A stretch of DNA of 17,445 nt from Oscillospiraceae bacterium (GCA_009776345.1 WRLS01000026.1:1-17445), one strand, 5' to 3'; numbered from the stretch's first letter, positions 1 through 7,458 are shown. The notes: generated by a model not told the origin, from the sequence alone. Program-made: numbers and translations.

Positions 1-1
1 C

Positions 2-559
2 CTCAAACCCGCAACACAGCTTCTTGCGGGCATACCGTCAATCGTCTACGGATTTTTCGGGCTTATTGTAGTTGTGCCGTTTGTACATGATGTGTTCGGG
101 GAGCGGTTCGGCGGCAATGGGCAGAGTATCTTTACCGCGTCAATACTGCTGGGCATCATGATTTTGCCCACGATTATCGGTGTGAGCGAGGCGTCAATCC
201 GTGCCGTGCCGGAAAGCTACTACGAAGGCTCGGTGGCGCTTGGCGCAAGCCATGAGCGCAGCGTGTTCTTCGTAGTTGTGCCCGCCGCCGGTTCCGGTAT
301 TATGACCAGCGTAATCCTCGGTATTGGCAGGGCAATCGGGGAAACAATGGCTGTAATCTTAGTTGCGGGGAACCAGACGCGGATGCCGACGGGGTTATTT
401 AGGGGCGTGCGGACGCTTACCGCGAATATTGTCATGGAAATGGGCTATGCTACCGAGCTTCACCGTGAAGCGCTGATAGCTACGGGTGTTGTGCTGTTTG
501 TTTTCATCCTCATGATTAACCTGCTGTTCAATCTTATCAAGGGGAGGAAGAGATACTGA
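2..559 (+). CDS. pstC: Phosphate ABC transporter permease PstC, 3' part (5' end outside window)
   Basis: Membrane permease of the high-affinity phosphate importer PstSCAB; pairs with PstA to form the inner-membrane channel. The frame is open from base 2, so the first visible ATG (74) is internal: the residues before it (LLAGIPSIVYGFFGL) are typical PstC sequence. The 185 visible residues hold the last membrane helices and the cytoplasmic EAA-type loop that docks on the ATPase (ESYYEGSVALGASHERSVFFVVVP followed by IGRAIGETMAV, quoted here in parts of the loop around positions 210-350). The stop overlaps the pstA start by one base (TGATG), which suggests translational coupling. pstS and the 5' part of pstC should lie to the left of the window. 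Confidence 0.95.
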   Translation, partial: LKPATQLLAGIPSIVYGFFGLIVVVPFVHDVFGERFGGNGQSIFTASILLGIMILPTIIGVSEASIRAVPESYYEGSVALGASHERSVFFVVVPAAGSGIMTSVILGIGRAIGETMAVILVAGNQTRMPTGLFRGVRTLTANIVMEMGYATELHREALIATGVVLFVFILMINLLFNLIKGRKRY

Positions 560-1431
560 TGGACGCGATTAACGCAGTCACATGGAAAGATAAACTGCGC
601 GGGTATGTAAAGAACCCGTTTTCGGGATTTTTGTTTGTGATTGTTGTGCTTGCCGCCCTTATCACGTTTGCGGTTTTATTGTTCCTCATCAGTTACATAC
701 TTGTGCGCGGCATACCGCACTTAAATCTCAGGCTGTTTGAGTGGGAATACAATACCGCCAATGTTTCGATGATGCCGGCAATTATCAACACGGTTATTAT
801 GGTGGTCCTCGCGCTTATTTTAGCGGGGCCGCTGGGGATATTCAGCGCGATATATCTTGTGGAATACGCGGGCAGCGGCAATAAGCTGATCAAGGCTGTG
901 CGGGTTACAACCGAAACGCTGTCGGGGATACCGTCTATTGTTTTCGGCCTGTTTGGTATGCTGTTTTTTGTAATGGCGCTGGGCTGGGGGTTTTCTATGC
1001 TGGCGGGCGCGTTTACGCTGTCGATTATGATATTGCCGCTGATCATGCGCACAACCGAGGAAGCGCTGATGAGTGTGCCTGATTCCTACCGCGAGGGGAG
1101 CTTTGCGCTTGGGGCGGGCAAGCTGCGCACGATTTTCCGCATTGTGCTGCCGAGCGCGGTGCCGGGGATTTTGGCGGGCGTGATTTTGTCCATTGGCAGG
1201 GTGGTGGGCGAAACCGCCGCGCTGATGTTCACCGCCGGGACAATCGCGCAGATACCGCACAGCGTTATGGATTCAGGCAGGACGCTCGCGGTGCATATGT
1301 ACGCGCTGGCAAATGAGGGGCTTCATGTCAACCAGGCTTCGGCTACCGGCGTGGTCTTGCTGGTTATTGTTATCACAATCAACTGGCTAAGCGGTTTTGC
1401 GGCTAAGAGATTGGTTAAAGGGGAAAACTAA
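559..1431 (+). CDS. pstA: Phosphate ABC transporter permease PstA
   Basis: Second channel subunit of the phosphate importer. The 290-residue protein has a hydrophobic N-terminal helix (about residues 24-48), then several more membrane segments and the PstA-type signature: LSGIPSIVFGLFGMLFFV in the middle and the EAA loop (REGSFALGAGKLRTIFRIVLP) leading into ILSIGRVVGETAALMFTAG. Length is usual for the family. The start has a strong Shine-Dalgarno (GGGGAGGAAG, 541-550) inside the end of pstC and overlaps its stop by one base. The TAA stop directly abuts the pstB ATG, so pstC, pstA and pstB are almost certainly one transcript. Confidence 0.96.
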   Translation: MDAINAVTWKDKLRGYVKNPFSGFLFVIVVLAALITFAVLLFLISYILVRGIPHLNLRLFEWEYNTANVSMMPAIINTVIMVVLALILAGPLGIFSAIYLVEYAGSGNKLIKAVRVTTETLSGIPSIVFGLFGMLFFVMALGWGFSMLAGAFTLSIMILPLIMRTTEEALMSVPDSYREGSFALGAGKLRTIFRIVLPSAVPGILAGVILSIGRVVGETAALMFTAGTIAQIPHSVMDSGRTLAVHMYALANEGLHVNQASATGVVLLVIVITINWLSGFAAKRLVKGEN

Positions 1432-2181
1432 ATGGATAAATTTACACTGCGGAACGTCGAGCTGTGGTATAATGATTTCAAGGCGTTAAAAAATGTTTCG
1501 ATGGATATTGAAGCCCATGAGATTACAGCCTTTATCGGGCCGTCAGGCTGCGGGAAGTCAACGCTGCTCAAGAGCCTCAACCGCATGAATGATTTGATTG
1601 AGGGCTGTAAAATCACCGGCGGGCTTATGCTGGACGGTGAGGACATTTACGGCGATATGGACATAAACCTGCTGCGTAAGCGGGTAGGCATGGTGTTCCA
1701 AAAGCCTAACCCATTCCCCATGAGCATATATGACAACATCGCATTCGGTCCGCGGACCCACGGCATAAAATCGAAATACAAGCTGGACGATATTGTAGAA
1801 AAGGCACTGAAGGACGCGGCGATTTGGGATGAGGCCAAGGATCGGCTGAAAAAAAGCGCGCTGTCGCTTTCGGGCGGACAACAGCAAAGATTGTGTATTG
1901 CGCGGGCGTTGTCGGTGTCGCCCGATGTCCTGCTGATGGATGAGCCGACCTCCGCGCTCGACCCGATTTCCACATCCAAAATTGAGGATTTGGTGTCTGA
2001 ATTAAAGAAGGAGTATACTGTTGTTATCGTGACCCACAATATGCAGCAGGCAACAAGGATTTCCGACAAAACCGGGTTCTTCCTGCTCGGCGAGATGGTT
2101 GAATACGGCGAGAGCGAGCAGATATTTTCCATGCCAAAGGATAAACGCTGCGAGGATTATATCACAGGGAGGTTTGGTTAA
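1432..2181 (+). CDS. pstB: Phosphate ABC transporter ATP-binding protein PstB
   Basis: Cytoplasmic ATPase that powers phosphate import through PstCA. The 249-residue protein carries Walker A GPSGCGKST (36-44), a Q-loop at VFQKPNPFPMSIYDN (88-102, the run typical of PstB), the ABC signature LSGGQQQR (146-153), Walker B VLLMDEPTSALD (166-177) and an H-loop in THNMQQA, the usual PstB wording. All catalytic elements are intact. A Shine-Dalgarno AAAGGGG lies at 1417-1423. The stop overlaps the phoU start (TAATG), again suggesting coupled translation. Confidence 0.97.
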   Translation: MDKFTLRNVELWYNDFKALKNVSMDIEAHEITAFIGPSGCGKSTLLKSLNRMNDLIEGCKITGGLMLDGEDIYGDMDINLLRKRVGMVFQKPNPFPMSIYDNIAFGPRTHGIKSKYKLDDIVEKALKDAAIWDEAKDRLKKSALSLSGGQQQRLCIARALSVSPDVLLMDEPTSALDPISTSKIEDLVSELKKEYTVVIVTHNMQQATRISDKTGFFLLGEMVEYGESEQIFSMPKDKRCEDYITGRFG

Positions 2182-2831
2182 TGCGTACTAAATTCGAAGA
2201 ACAGCTTGACCAGCTTAACAATATGCTTGTAGAAATGGGCGCGCTGATTGAAACGTCAATCTCGCTTGCGACACAGGCGCTTCGGGAGCAGGATATACTT
2301 TTAGCGAAAAAAGCAATCGACTACGACCAAGAAGTTGACCAAAAAGAAAAAGACATAGAAGCGCTATGTTTAAAGCTGCTGCTCCGCCAGCACCCTGTAG
2401 CGAAGGATTTGCGGCTGATTTCATCGGCGCTGAAAATGATTACCGATATGGAGCGTATCGGCGACCAGGCCGCGGATATTGCGGAAATAACAATCATGCT
2501 TGAAAAAACCCCATATATCGGGAAGCCGGAGCATATCCCGCAGATGGCGGCGGCTACGGTGAAGATGGTCACGGAAAGTATTGACGCGTTTGTGAAAAAG
2601 GATTTAGGGCTTGCAAAATCGGTGATTGCCCACGACAGTGTTGTTGACGATTTATTTGTTGCGGTCAAGCGGGATTTGATGGAATCAATCCGCTCTGATA
2701 TGGCAACCGGCGAACAGGCCATGGACTTTTTGATGATTGCAAAATACTTTGAGCGCATCGGCGACCACGCCGAGAATATCGCCGAGTGGGTTGTGTTTTC
2801 GATTACAGGTACACACGTTAACGAAGGGTGA
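2181..2831 (+). CDS. phoU: Phosphate signalling protein PhoU
   Basis: Cytoplasmic negative modulator linking the Pst transporter to the PhoR kinase: when phosphate is plentiful it keeps the two-component system off. The 216 residues form two PhoU three-helix-bundle repeats, each with the conserved metal-binding E/D-x3-D motif: ERIGDQAADIAE at 91-102 and ERIGDHAENIAE at 191-202. Length is normal. It overlaps pstB by one base and is 4 nt from the response-regulator gene, so PhoU, its transporter partner and its kinase partner are made from one operon. Shine-Dalgarno GGGAGG is at 2168-2173. Confidence 0.96.
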   Translation: MRTKFEEQLDQLNNMLVEMGALIETSISLATQALREQDILLAKKAIDYDQEVDQKEKDIEALCLKLLLRQHPVAKDLRLISSALKMITDMERIGDQAADIAEITIMLEKTPYIGKPEHIPQMAAATVKMVTESIDAFVKKDLGLAKSVIAHDSVVDDLFVAVKRDLMESIRSDMATGEQAMDFLMIAKYFERIGDHAENIAEWVVFSITGTHVNEG

Positions 2832-2835
2832 TACA

Positions 2836-3513
2836 ATGCGGAAAATCTATGTAGTCGAGGATGACGCGGATATCCGTGAAGTTGTGCTGTACGCGCTTAA
2901 ATCCGCCGGGTTTGATGCGGCGGGGTTTGAAAGCGGCGGGGAATTTTTCACTGCGCTTGAGGGCGGCCTGCCCGCGCTTATTTTGCTTGATATTATGCTT
3001 CCCGGCGGTGACGGGCTGGGCATACTGAAGAGGCTGAGGGGCTCCGCGCAGACGAAAACCCTGCCGGTTATCATGCTCACGGCAAAAGGCAGTGAGCTTG
3101 ATAAAGTGAAAGGCCTGGATTTGGGCGCGGACGATTATATCACGAAGCCATTCGGCGTTATGGAGCTTATTTCCCGCGTTAACGCCGTACTGAGAAGAAG
3201 CGGGGAGTTTGCCGAAACCCGCGGCAAAATGGAATACGGCAATATAATAGTCGACGATACTAAACGCGCTGTCAGCGTAGACGGGAAACCTGTTACGCTG
3301 ACGTATAAAGAGTACGAGCTTTTGCGGTTTCTTATCCTCAACAAACAGATTGTCCTCGGCAGGGATAAAATCATGGAAGCGGTTTGGGGATATGATTTTG
3401 AGGGAGAGAGCCGCACGCTTGATATGCACATCCGCTCACTTAGGCAAAAGCTGAATACAGCGGGTGTGCATATTAAAACAGTGCGGAATGTCGGCTACAA
3501 GCTGGGGGAGTGA
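2836..3513 (+). CDS. phoB: PhoB/PhoP-type phosphate response regulator (OmpR family)
   Basis: DNA-binding response regulator, presumably activating phosphate-starvation genes after phosphorylation by the PhoR encoded next door. The 225-residue protein has an N-terminal receiver domain with acidic pair D9-D10, phospho-acceptor D52 (in LLDIMLPGGDG), T82 and K104 (TKPF), then an OmpR-type winged helix with YKEYELLRFLILN, the recognition helix region around RTLDMHIRSLRQKL and the C-terminal VRNVGYKL. The ATG at 2836 is chosen because the receiver domain begins at once (MRKIYVVEDD) and AAGGGTG lies just upstream; a longer in-frame reading from 2737 would run through phoU. In Bacillus the orthologue is called PhoP. 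Its stop is 3 nt before phoR. Confidence 0.94.
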   Translation: MRKIYVVEDDADIREVVLYALKSAGFDAAGFESGGEFFTALEGGLPALILLDIMLPGGDGLGILKRLRGSAQTKTLPVIMLTAKGSELDKVKGLDLGADDYITKPFGVMELISRVNAVLRRSGEFAETRGKMEYGNIIVDDTKRAVSVDGKPVTLTYKEYELLRFLILNKQIVLGRDKIMEAVWGYDFEGESRTLDMHIRSLRQKLNTAGVHIKTVRNVGYKLGE

Positions 3514-3516
3514 CGC

Positions 3517-5190
3517 ATGAAAAAACGTATTTATTTAAACTTTCTGATTCTTATTTTGCTTAGCGCGCTGCTGCTGTCGGCATCGGTTGGCAGTGTAGTT
3601 TATAACGCGATTAGGGGCAGGGAGATTTCCGGGGTCAAGGACCGGGCCGTGCTTGCCGCGGATTTGCTGAACAACAGTACGGCAGACGCCTTCGAGTTTG
3701 CCGATTACCGGAACCTTATGCCGGATGCCGCAAGGATAACCGTAATCGCGCCGGACGGTACTGTTTTGCTTGATAATAAAGCTGTTGCTTCTTCTCTTGA
3801 AAACCATAATGACCGGGATGAGTTCCGTATGGCGCTGCAAAACGGGCACGGCGAAGCGGTGAGATATTCAAGCACACTCGGCGAGGAAACTTATTACTAT
3901 GCAATACGCCTTGACAGCGGAAATGTGATCCGCGTTTCTAAAACCATGAGCCGCATTTCCGGCGCGTTTATCGCCGTTATCCCGGCGATTGCCGGCGTGA
4001 CCTTGCTTGTATTGTTTTTGGCGAATATAATCGCCCGAAGGCTGACACGGAATATTATTGCCCCAATCAGCGGCATTGATTTTGACGGCGACAATCAAAA
4101 TGTGTACGATGAATTACTGCCATATGTAAAAAAGATTGACCGGCAGAAAAGTGAGCTTTCACAGCAGATGGCACTGCTTAAAAACCGCGCCGACACCATT
4201 GAGGCCATTACCGGCAATATGAAGGAAGGCTTCGTTTTAATCGATAAAAACGGCGTTATGCTTACCGTAAATAAAAGCGCGGCGGATATCCTCGGCGAGG
4301 ATAATATGGCTGGTAAAAACATTCTGCATATCTGCCGCGACATCGGTTTTATGGAGGGGGTAAAAAACTGCCTGTCCGGCACAAATTCTGAGATTGATTT
4401 TGAGCGCGGCGGAAAAGTTTTTAACGTATTATTCAGCCATGTGCGCGATGAAGATATAATTACAGGCGCGGTTATCTTTTTGCTGGATATTTCAGATAAA
4501 CGCGAATCGGAAAAGCAGCGCAGGGAGTTTTCGGCGAATGTGTCCCATGAGCTTAAAACACCGCTGACCACTATTTCGGCGCTTGCGGAAATGATGGAAA
4601 ATGATATGGTGGAGGGCGGTGACATAAAAACCTTCGCGGGGAAAATCTCCGTACAGTCAAAGCGGCTCATCAATATCATAGAAGATATAATCAAATTATC
4701 CGAATTTGACGAGGGGAAAATAATCGCGCGGCATACAGAGTTTGATTTACCGGAATTGACGCGGTCGGTAGTTGACGCCTTAAGGGAAAAAGCGGACGGG
4801 AAAAATGTCAGTATCGGCATAGACAGCGGGCCCGTCAGTATAACGGCCAACCGCCAAATGATAGATGAGCTTTTATATAACCTGGTTGACAACGCGATAA
4901 AATATAACAAAGACGGCGGCAGGGTTACCGTTACGCTGTCCTGTGCGGACGGTATGTGCAAAATCGCCGTGGCGGACACCGGTATTGGGATTTCGGGGGA
5001 AGATCAAAGCCGTGTATTTGAAAGGTTTTACCGGGCAGACAAATCGCGCTCAAAGAAAACAGGCGGGACAGGGCTTGGGCTGTCGATTGTAAAGCATATC
5101 GCGGAGTATCACGGCGGCAGTGTGAAGCTTGTAAGCACGCAGGGGGACGGTACTGTAGTTGAGTGCTGTATTGCCGACAGAAAATCATAA
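3517..5190 (+). CDS. phoR: Phosphate sensor histidine kinase PhoR
   Basis: Membrane-bound kinase of the PhoR/PhoB system. The 557 residues show: membrane helix 1 (about 7-29), an extracytoplasmic sensor of roughly 120 residues, membrane helix 2 (about 150-175), a PAS domain (about 224-325, starting near TIEAITGNMKEGFVLID), the HisKA H-box with phospho-accepting His344 (SANVSHELKTPLT), and the HATPase domain with N-box NLVDNAIKYN, G1 DTGIGIS and G2 GGTGLGLSIVKH. All kinase boxes are intact. The sequence between helix 2 and the PAS domain is short, and no clear full HAMP is visible by eye. Shine-Dalgarno GGGGGAG lies just before the start. The operon ends at the hairpin directly after the stop codon. 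Confidence 0.94.
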   Translation: MKKRIYLNFLILILLSALLLSASVGSVVYNAIRGREISGVKDRAVLAADLLNNSTADAFEFADYRNLMPDAARITVIAPDGTVLLDNKAVASSLENHNDRDEFRMALQNGHGEAVRYSSTLGEETYYYAIRLDSGNVIRVSKTMSRISGAFIAVIPAIAGVTLLVLFLANIIARRLTRNIIAPISGIDFDGDNQNVYDELLPYVKKIDRQKSELSQQMALLKNRADTIEAITGNMKEGFVLIDKNGVMLTVNKSAADILGEDNMAGKNILHICRDIGFMEGVKNCLSGTNSEIDFERGGKVFNVLFSHVRDEDIITGAVIFLLDISDKRESEKQRREFSANVSHELKTPLTTISALAEMMENDMVEGGDIKTFAGKISVQSKRLINIIEDIIKLSEFDEGKIIARHTEFDLPELTRSVVDALREKADGKNVSIGIDSGPVSITANRQMIDELLYNLVDNAIKYNKDGGRVTVTLSCADGMCKIAVADTGIGISGEDQSRVFERFYRADKSRSKKTGGTGLGLSIVKHIAEYHGGSVKLVSTQGDGTVVECCIADRKS

Positions 5191-5228
5191 AATACACCGC
5201 ACCGCTGTAAAAAGCGGTGCGGTGTATT
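5191..5228. terminator. Bidirectional hairpin between phoR and the convergent aminotransferase
   Basis: A perfect 16-bp inverted repeat (5191-5206 and 5213-5228) with a 6-nt loop GTAAAA starts on the base after the phoR stop and lies 12 nt from the convergent aminotransferase stop. The arms read AATACACCGCACCGCT. No long T-run follows on the + strand; on the - strand the tail reads TTATGATTTT. Position and symmetry indicate a shared terminator for both convergent genes, possibly more efficient leftward. Confidence 0.85.
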
Positions 5229-5239
5229 ATGACGACAAG

Positions 5240-6346
5240 CTACAAGCAACATTTCAAAGCTGCCAGCAGGCGCTCTACATTTTCCGGGCGGGCGGTGTGG
5301 CCCATAAGGCCGATGCGCACAATCTTTCCGGCAAGCGGGCCCAAGCCCGCGCCGATTTCAATTTGGAAATCGCGCAACAGGCGGGAGCGCAGCGCCGCTT
5401 CGTCAACGCCCTCGGGGACTGTCACCGCGTTGAGCATAGGAAGGCGCGCGGATTTTTCTACAAACAGCTCCAGCCCCAAATCCCCAAGCCCCGCCGCAAG
5501 CTGTTTATGCGCCGCCATATGGCGGTCGTGGGAATTTTCCAACCCTTCTTCAAGCAGCAGGTGAAGCGATTGGTACAGCCCATACATCATGTTTACAGGC
5601 GCGGTATGATGGTAGACCCGCTTTTCCCCGCCCCAGTAGGAGGTAAGCAGGCTCATATCCAAATACCAGTTTGGGACCTTTGTTTTGCGCGCGGCGATCT
5701 TCGCCATTGCCCGCTCGCTGAAGGTGATCGGAGAAAGCCCGGGCGGGCAGGAAAGGCATTTTTGCGTACCGCTGTAGCCGACATCCGCGCCCCATTTATC
5801 AAGCGAGACCTCCATGCCGCCGAGGCTTGTCACGCAGTCCACGATATACAGCGCCTTGCCCGCGATAAGTTTACCTACTTTATCCGCGGGGTTTTTTACG
5901 CCTGTTGAAGTTTCCGCGTGGACAATGGCAACGATATCATAATCTTTTTTCTCAAGCTGCGACTTGACAACATCGGCTAGTACGGGGGTGCCCCATTCAA
6001 ACTCAAGCTCGTCCGTTTCGGCGCCCAGGCGCTGTGAAAGGTCGACCATGCGCTTGCCGAATACGCCGTTGACGATCACCAGCACCTTGTCGCCCTTTTC
6101 CACCAGGTTGACAAACGCCGCCTCCATCCCGGCGGAGCCTGTGCCTGAAAGCGGCACGGTGACATTGTTTTCCGTGCCCATGGCAGTGCGCAGCCCCGAT
6201 TTTATGCCGTCCATTATTTCGATAAAATATGGGTCGAGATGCCCCAGCGTGCTTTTGGACATCGCGTGGTAGGTCGACGGGTGGACACAGCTCGGCCCGG
6301 GCCCCATCAAAAGTGTCGGTGTAATATTTTCCAGCAGGTTTTTCAT
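5240..6346 (-). CDS. PLP-dependent alanine-glyoxylate/serine-pyruvate-type aminotransferase
   Basis: Class V (fold type I) aminotransferase of 368 residues. Visible family marks are the N-terminal LLMGPGPSCVHP, cofactor-phosphate loop SGTGSAGMEA (68-77), pyridine-binding Asp170 in IVDCVTSLGG, Schiff-base Lys196 in GYSGTQKCL, and the C-terminal carboxylate-binding region around Arg344 (KIVRIGLMG). This is the pattern of alanine-glyoxylate, serine-glyoxylate and PucG-type enzymes; the true amino donor cannot be told by eye. The ATG at 6346 is chosen because GPGPS alignment begins there and AAAGGGG lies 10-12 nt upstream; the frame stays open to 6490, but that part crosses the promoter. The gene is monocistronic, converges on phoR and diverges from the sigma-factor gene. 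Confidence 0.9.
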   Translation of the reverse strand: MKNLLENITPTLLMGPGPSCVHPSTYHAMSKSTLGHLDPYFIEIMDGIKSGLRTAMGTENNVTVPLSGTGSAGMEAAFVNLVEKGDKVLVIVNGVFGKRMVDLSQRLGAETDELEFEWGTPVLADVVKSQLEKKDYDIVAIVHAETSTGVKNPADKVGKLIAGKALYIVDCVTSLGGMEVSLDKWGADVGYSGTQKCLSCPPGLSPITFSERAMAKIAARKTKVPNWYLDMSLLTSYWGGEKRVYHHTAPVNMMYGLYQSLHLLLEEGLENSHDRHMAAHKQLAAGLGDLGLELFVEKSARLPMLNAVTVPEGVDEAALRSRLLRDFQIEIGAGLGPLAGKIVRIGLMGHTARPENVERLLAALKCCL

Positions 6347-6382
6347 TGGGTTGCAGCCCCTTTCAATTATATTGCCAACACT

Positions 6383-6411
6383 ATTATACCAATATTTGTC
6401 GTACAAGTCAA
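6383..6411 (-). promoter_or_regulatory. Sigma-A-type promoter of the aminotransferase gene
   Basis: Read on the - strand: -35 TTGACT (6406-6411), 17-nt spacer, -10 TATAAT (6383-6388), preceded by TGG as an extended -10. Transcription should start near 6376, giving a leader of about 30 nt with the AAAGGGG ribosome-binding site before the ATG at 6346. Confidence 0.8.
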
Positions 6412-6441
6412 AACTTGCTTTGGAAGAATATTGTAAAATGA

Positions 6442-6453
6442 TACCCGAGGGTA
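6442..6453. promoter_or_regulatory. Small palindrome in the divergent control region (possible operator)
   Basis: TACCC-GA-GGGTA lies between the -35 boxes of the two divergent promoters, about 30 nt upstream of the leftward -35 and just upstream of the rightward -35. It is GC-rich inside an AT-rich region, so it could be a regulator site affecting both genes. No cognate regulator can be named; chance is possible for a 5-bp arm. Confidence 0.3.
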
Positions 6454-6454
6454 C

Positions 6455-6483
6455 TTCCCAAGCATAATATATTATAGTATAAT
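6455..6483 (+). promoter_or_regulatory. Promoter of the ECF-like sigma-factor gene, with palindromic spacer
   Basis: -35 TTCCCA (6455-6460, four of six matches), 17-nt spacer and a perfect -10 TATAAT (6478-6483). The spacer contains a perfect 12-bp palindrome, ATAATATATTAT (6464-6475), which could be a repressor site or simply AT-rich sequence. Start of transcription is expected near 6490, about 54 nt before the chosen ATG. The promoter looks like a housekeeping sigma-A site, not an ECF-type autoregulated one. Confidence 0.6.
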
Positions 6484-6543
6484 AGATCATATTTAGCGTT
6501 ATGTTTAATTAAGCAATTGCGCAGCCGGACGGGAGAGATGTTG

Positions 6544-7113
6544 ATGGAAGCGGATATCGGCCGGGCTGTACCGGGCGAAGTGCTGTACCGCCGTTTTCTT
6601 GCCGGGGACAGGGAATCGTTTGAGAGCCTTGTCGAAATGTATGAGGACGGTCTGTACGCGTTTATATATGGTATGGTCCACGACCATCACGAGGCAAGGC
6701 ACCTTACTATAGAGGCTTTTGCCGAGCTTGCGCTGGGCAGCGCGAAATATGCCGAAAGGTCATCGCTTAAAACATACTTATACGGCATCGCAAAAAATCT
6801 TTCGCGGCGGTACTTGAAAAAACGCGGAAAAGAAAAGCACATCTCATTCGAGGAAATCGTGGAGGGACCCGAGGACGGCGGCACTTCCGGCGGGTTTGTG
6901 GAACAGTCTGATAACAAAGAATGGGTAAACAACGCCATGCAGTGCCTGAAGGGCGATTACCGCACGGTGCTTGCGCTGCTTTATTACGAGGACATGAGCT
7001 ACAGGGACGCCGGTAAAGTCATGCGCAAAAGCGAGGGGCAGATCAAGCTGTTGGCGCAACGGGCGAGGGGGGCATTGAAAAAAGAGCTTATCAACAACGG
7101 ATACACACAATAA
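6544..7113 (+). CDS. ECF-like RNA polymerase sigma factor, no anti-sigma gene beside it
   Basis: Sigma-70-family protein of 189 residues with two domains: a region-2-like part (about 16-92: YRRFLAGDRESFESLVEMYED and later FAELALG, SSLKTYLYGIAKNLSRRYLKK) and a C-terminal region-4 helix-turn-helix (about 128-182: CLKGDYRTVLALLYYEDMSY, then IKLLAQRARGALKKEL). This is the size and plan of extracytoplasmic-function sigma factors, though the usual D-x-x-Q-E-x-F motif of region 2 is altered (HLTIEAFAEL). The ATG at 6544 is preferred because GGGAGAG ends 6 nt upstream; ATG 6538 and a TTG at 6517 are in frame but poorly spaced. A terminator follows directly and neither neighbour is an anti-sigma factor. 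Confidence 0.85.
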   Translation: MEADIGRAVPGEVLYRRFLAGDRESFESLVEMYEDGLYAFIYGMVHDHHEARHLTIEAFAELALGSAKYAERSSLKTYLYGIAKNLSRRYLKKRGKEKHISFEEIVEGPEDGGTSGGFVEQSDNKEWVNNAMQCLKGDYRTVLALLYYEDMSYRDAGKVMRKSEGQIKLLAQRARGALKKELINNGYTQ

Positions 7114-7140
7114 AGCCTGCCGGTATAGGCGGGCTTTTTG
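7114..7140 (+). terminator. Rho-independent terminator of the sigma-factor gene
   Basis: Stem AGCCTGCC (7114-7121) and GGCGGGCT (7128-7135) with one T-G wobble, loop GGTATA, followed by TTTTGTTTTG. It begins on the base after the stop codon and makes the sigma gene monocistronic. Confidence 0.92.
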
Positions 7141-7153
7141 TTTTGTGCGATGT

Positions 7154-7400
7154 GTAGGGGACGCGCCCCTGTGCGTCCCGAAATTACAGGATAATCAACA
7201 ATATTGCACCGTAGGGGCGGCAATCTGCCGCCCGCAAATTATCGCGGCGCATCGTACAATGCGGACGGTCGAGGGTGACCGTCCCTACGTGGTTTTATGT
7301 TTTCAATATGGTTGTTTGGTAATTTCGGGACGTCGAGGACACCGTCCCCTACGGCGTTACATATGTTTTCGTGTAGGGACGCGCAGGGGCGCGTCCCTAC
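7154..7400. repeat. Cluster of five GTAGGG-type palindromic repeat units (BIME/MITE-like)
   Basis: Gene-free block with five stem-loops. A: 7154-7187, stem GGGACGC/GCGTCCC, direct orientation. B: 7211-7240, stem GGGCGGCA/TGCCGCCC, direct. C: about 7260-7288, stem GGACGGTC/GACCGTCC, inverted, ending CCCTAC. D: 7319-7352, inverted, ending CCCCTAC. E: 7373-7400, a 12-bp perfect palindrome, GTAGGGACGCGC with loop AGGG. Units open with GTAGGG(G) and A, B and D end in a (C)GAAATTA-like tail. A and the reverse complement of D match at both ends, so 7154-7352 has inverted termini of about 34 bp with differing centres. No coding frame with family resemblance crosses it. Function unknown; such repeats are usually dispersed between genes. 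Confidence 0.8.
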
Positions 7401-7458
7401 AGCGCATTATACTCAGGCTACGAAACTCGTATTTATATTGTTCAGCAGTAAAAGCCGC

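Noticed and set aside
820..1260. Open frame on the - strand inside pstA
   Set aside because: Arg/His/Gln-rich shadow of a membrane-protein gene with no start signal.
2737..2835. Longer N-terminus for the response regulator
   Set aside because: It would overlap the phoU coding end in another frame and precedes the receiver domain; the ATG at 2836 has a ribosome-binding site and starts the domain directly.
4095..4979. A 294-codon open frame on the - strand
   Set aside because: Antisense to the PAS and kinase domains of phoR; Ser/Ile-rich composition typical of a mirror frame.
5159..5908. A 249-codon open frame on the + strand
   Set aside because: It lies antisense to the aminotransferase, begins inside phoR, runs through the terminator hairpin and has no family resemblance; the opposite strand has clear PLP-enzyme motifs.
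7154..7400. CRISPR array
   Set aside because: The repeats flip orientation, differ in their stem centres and have irregular spacing (6 to 70 nt); no cas gene is present.
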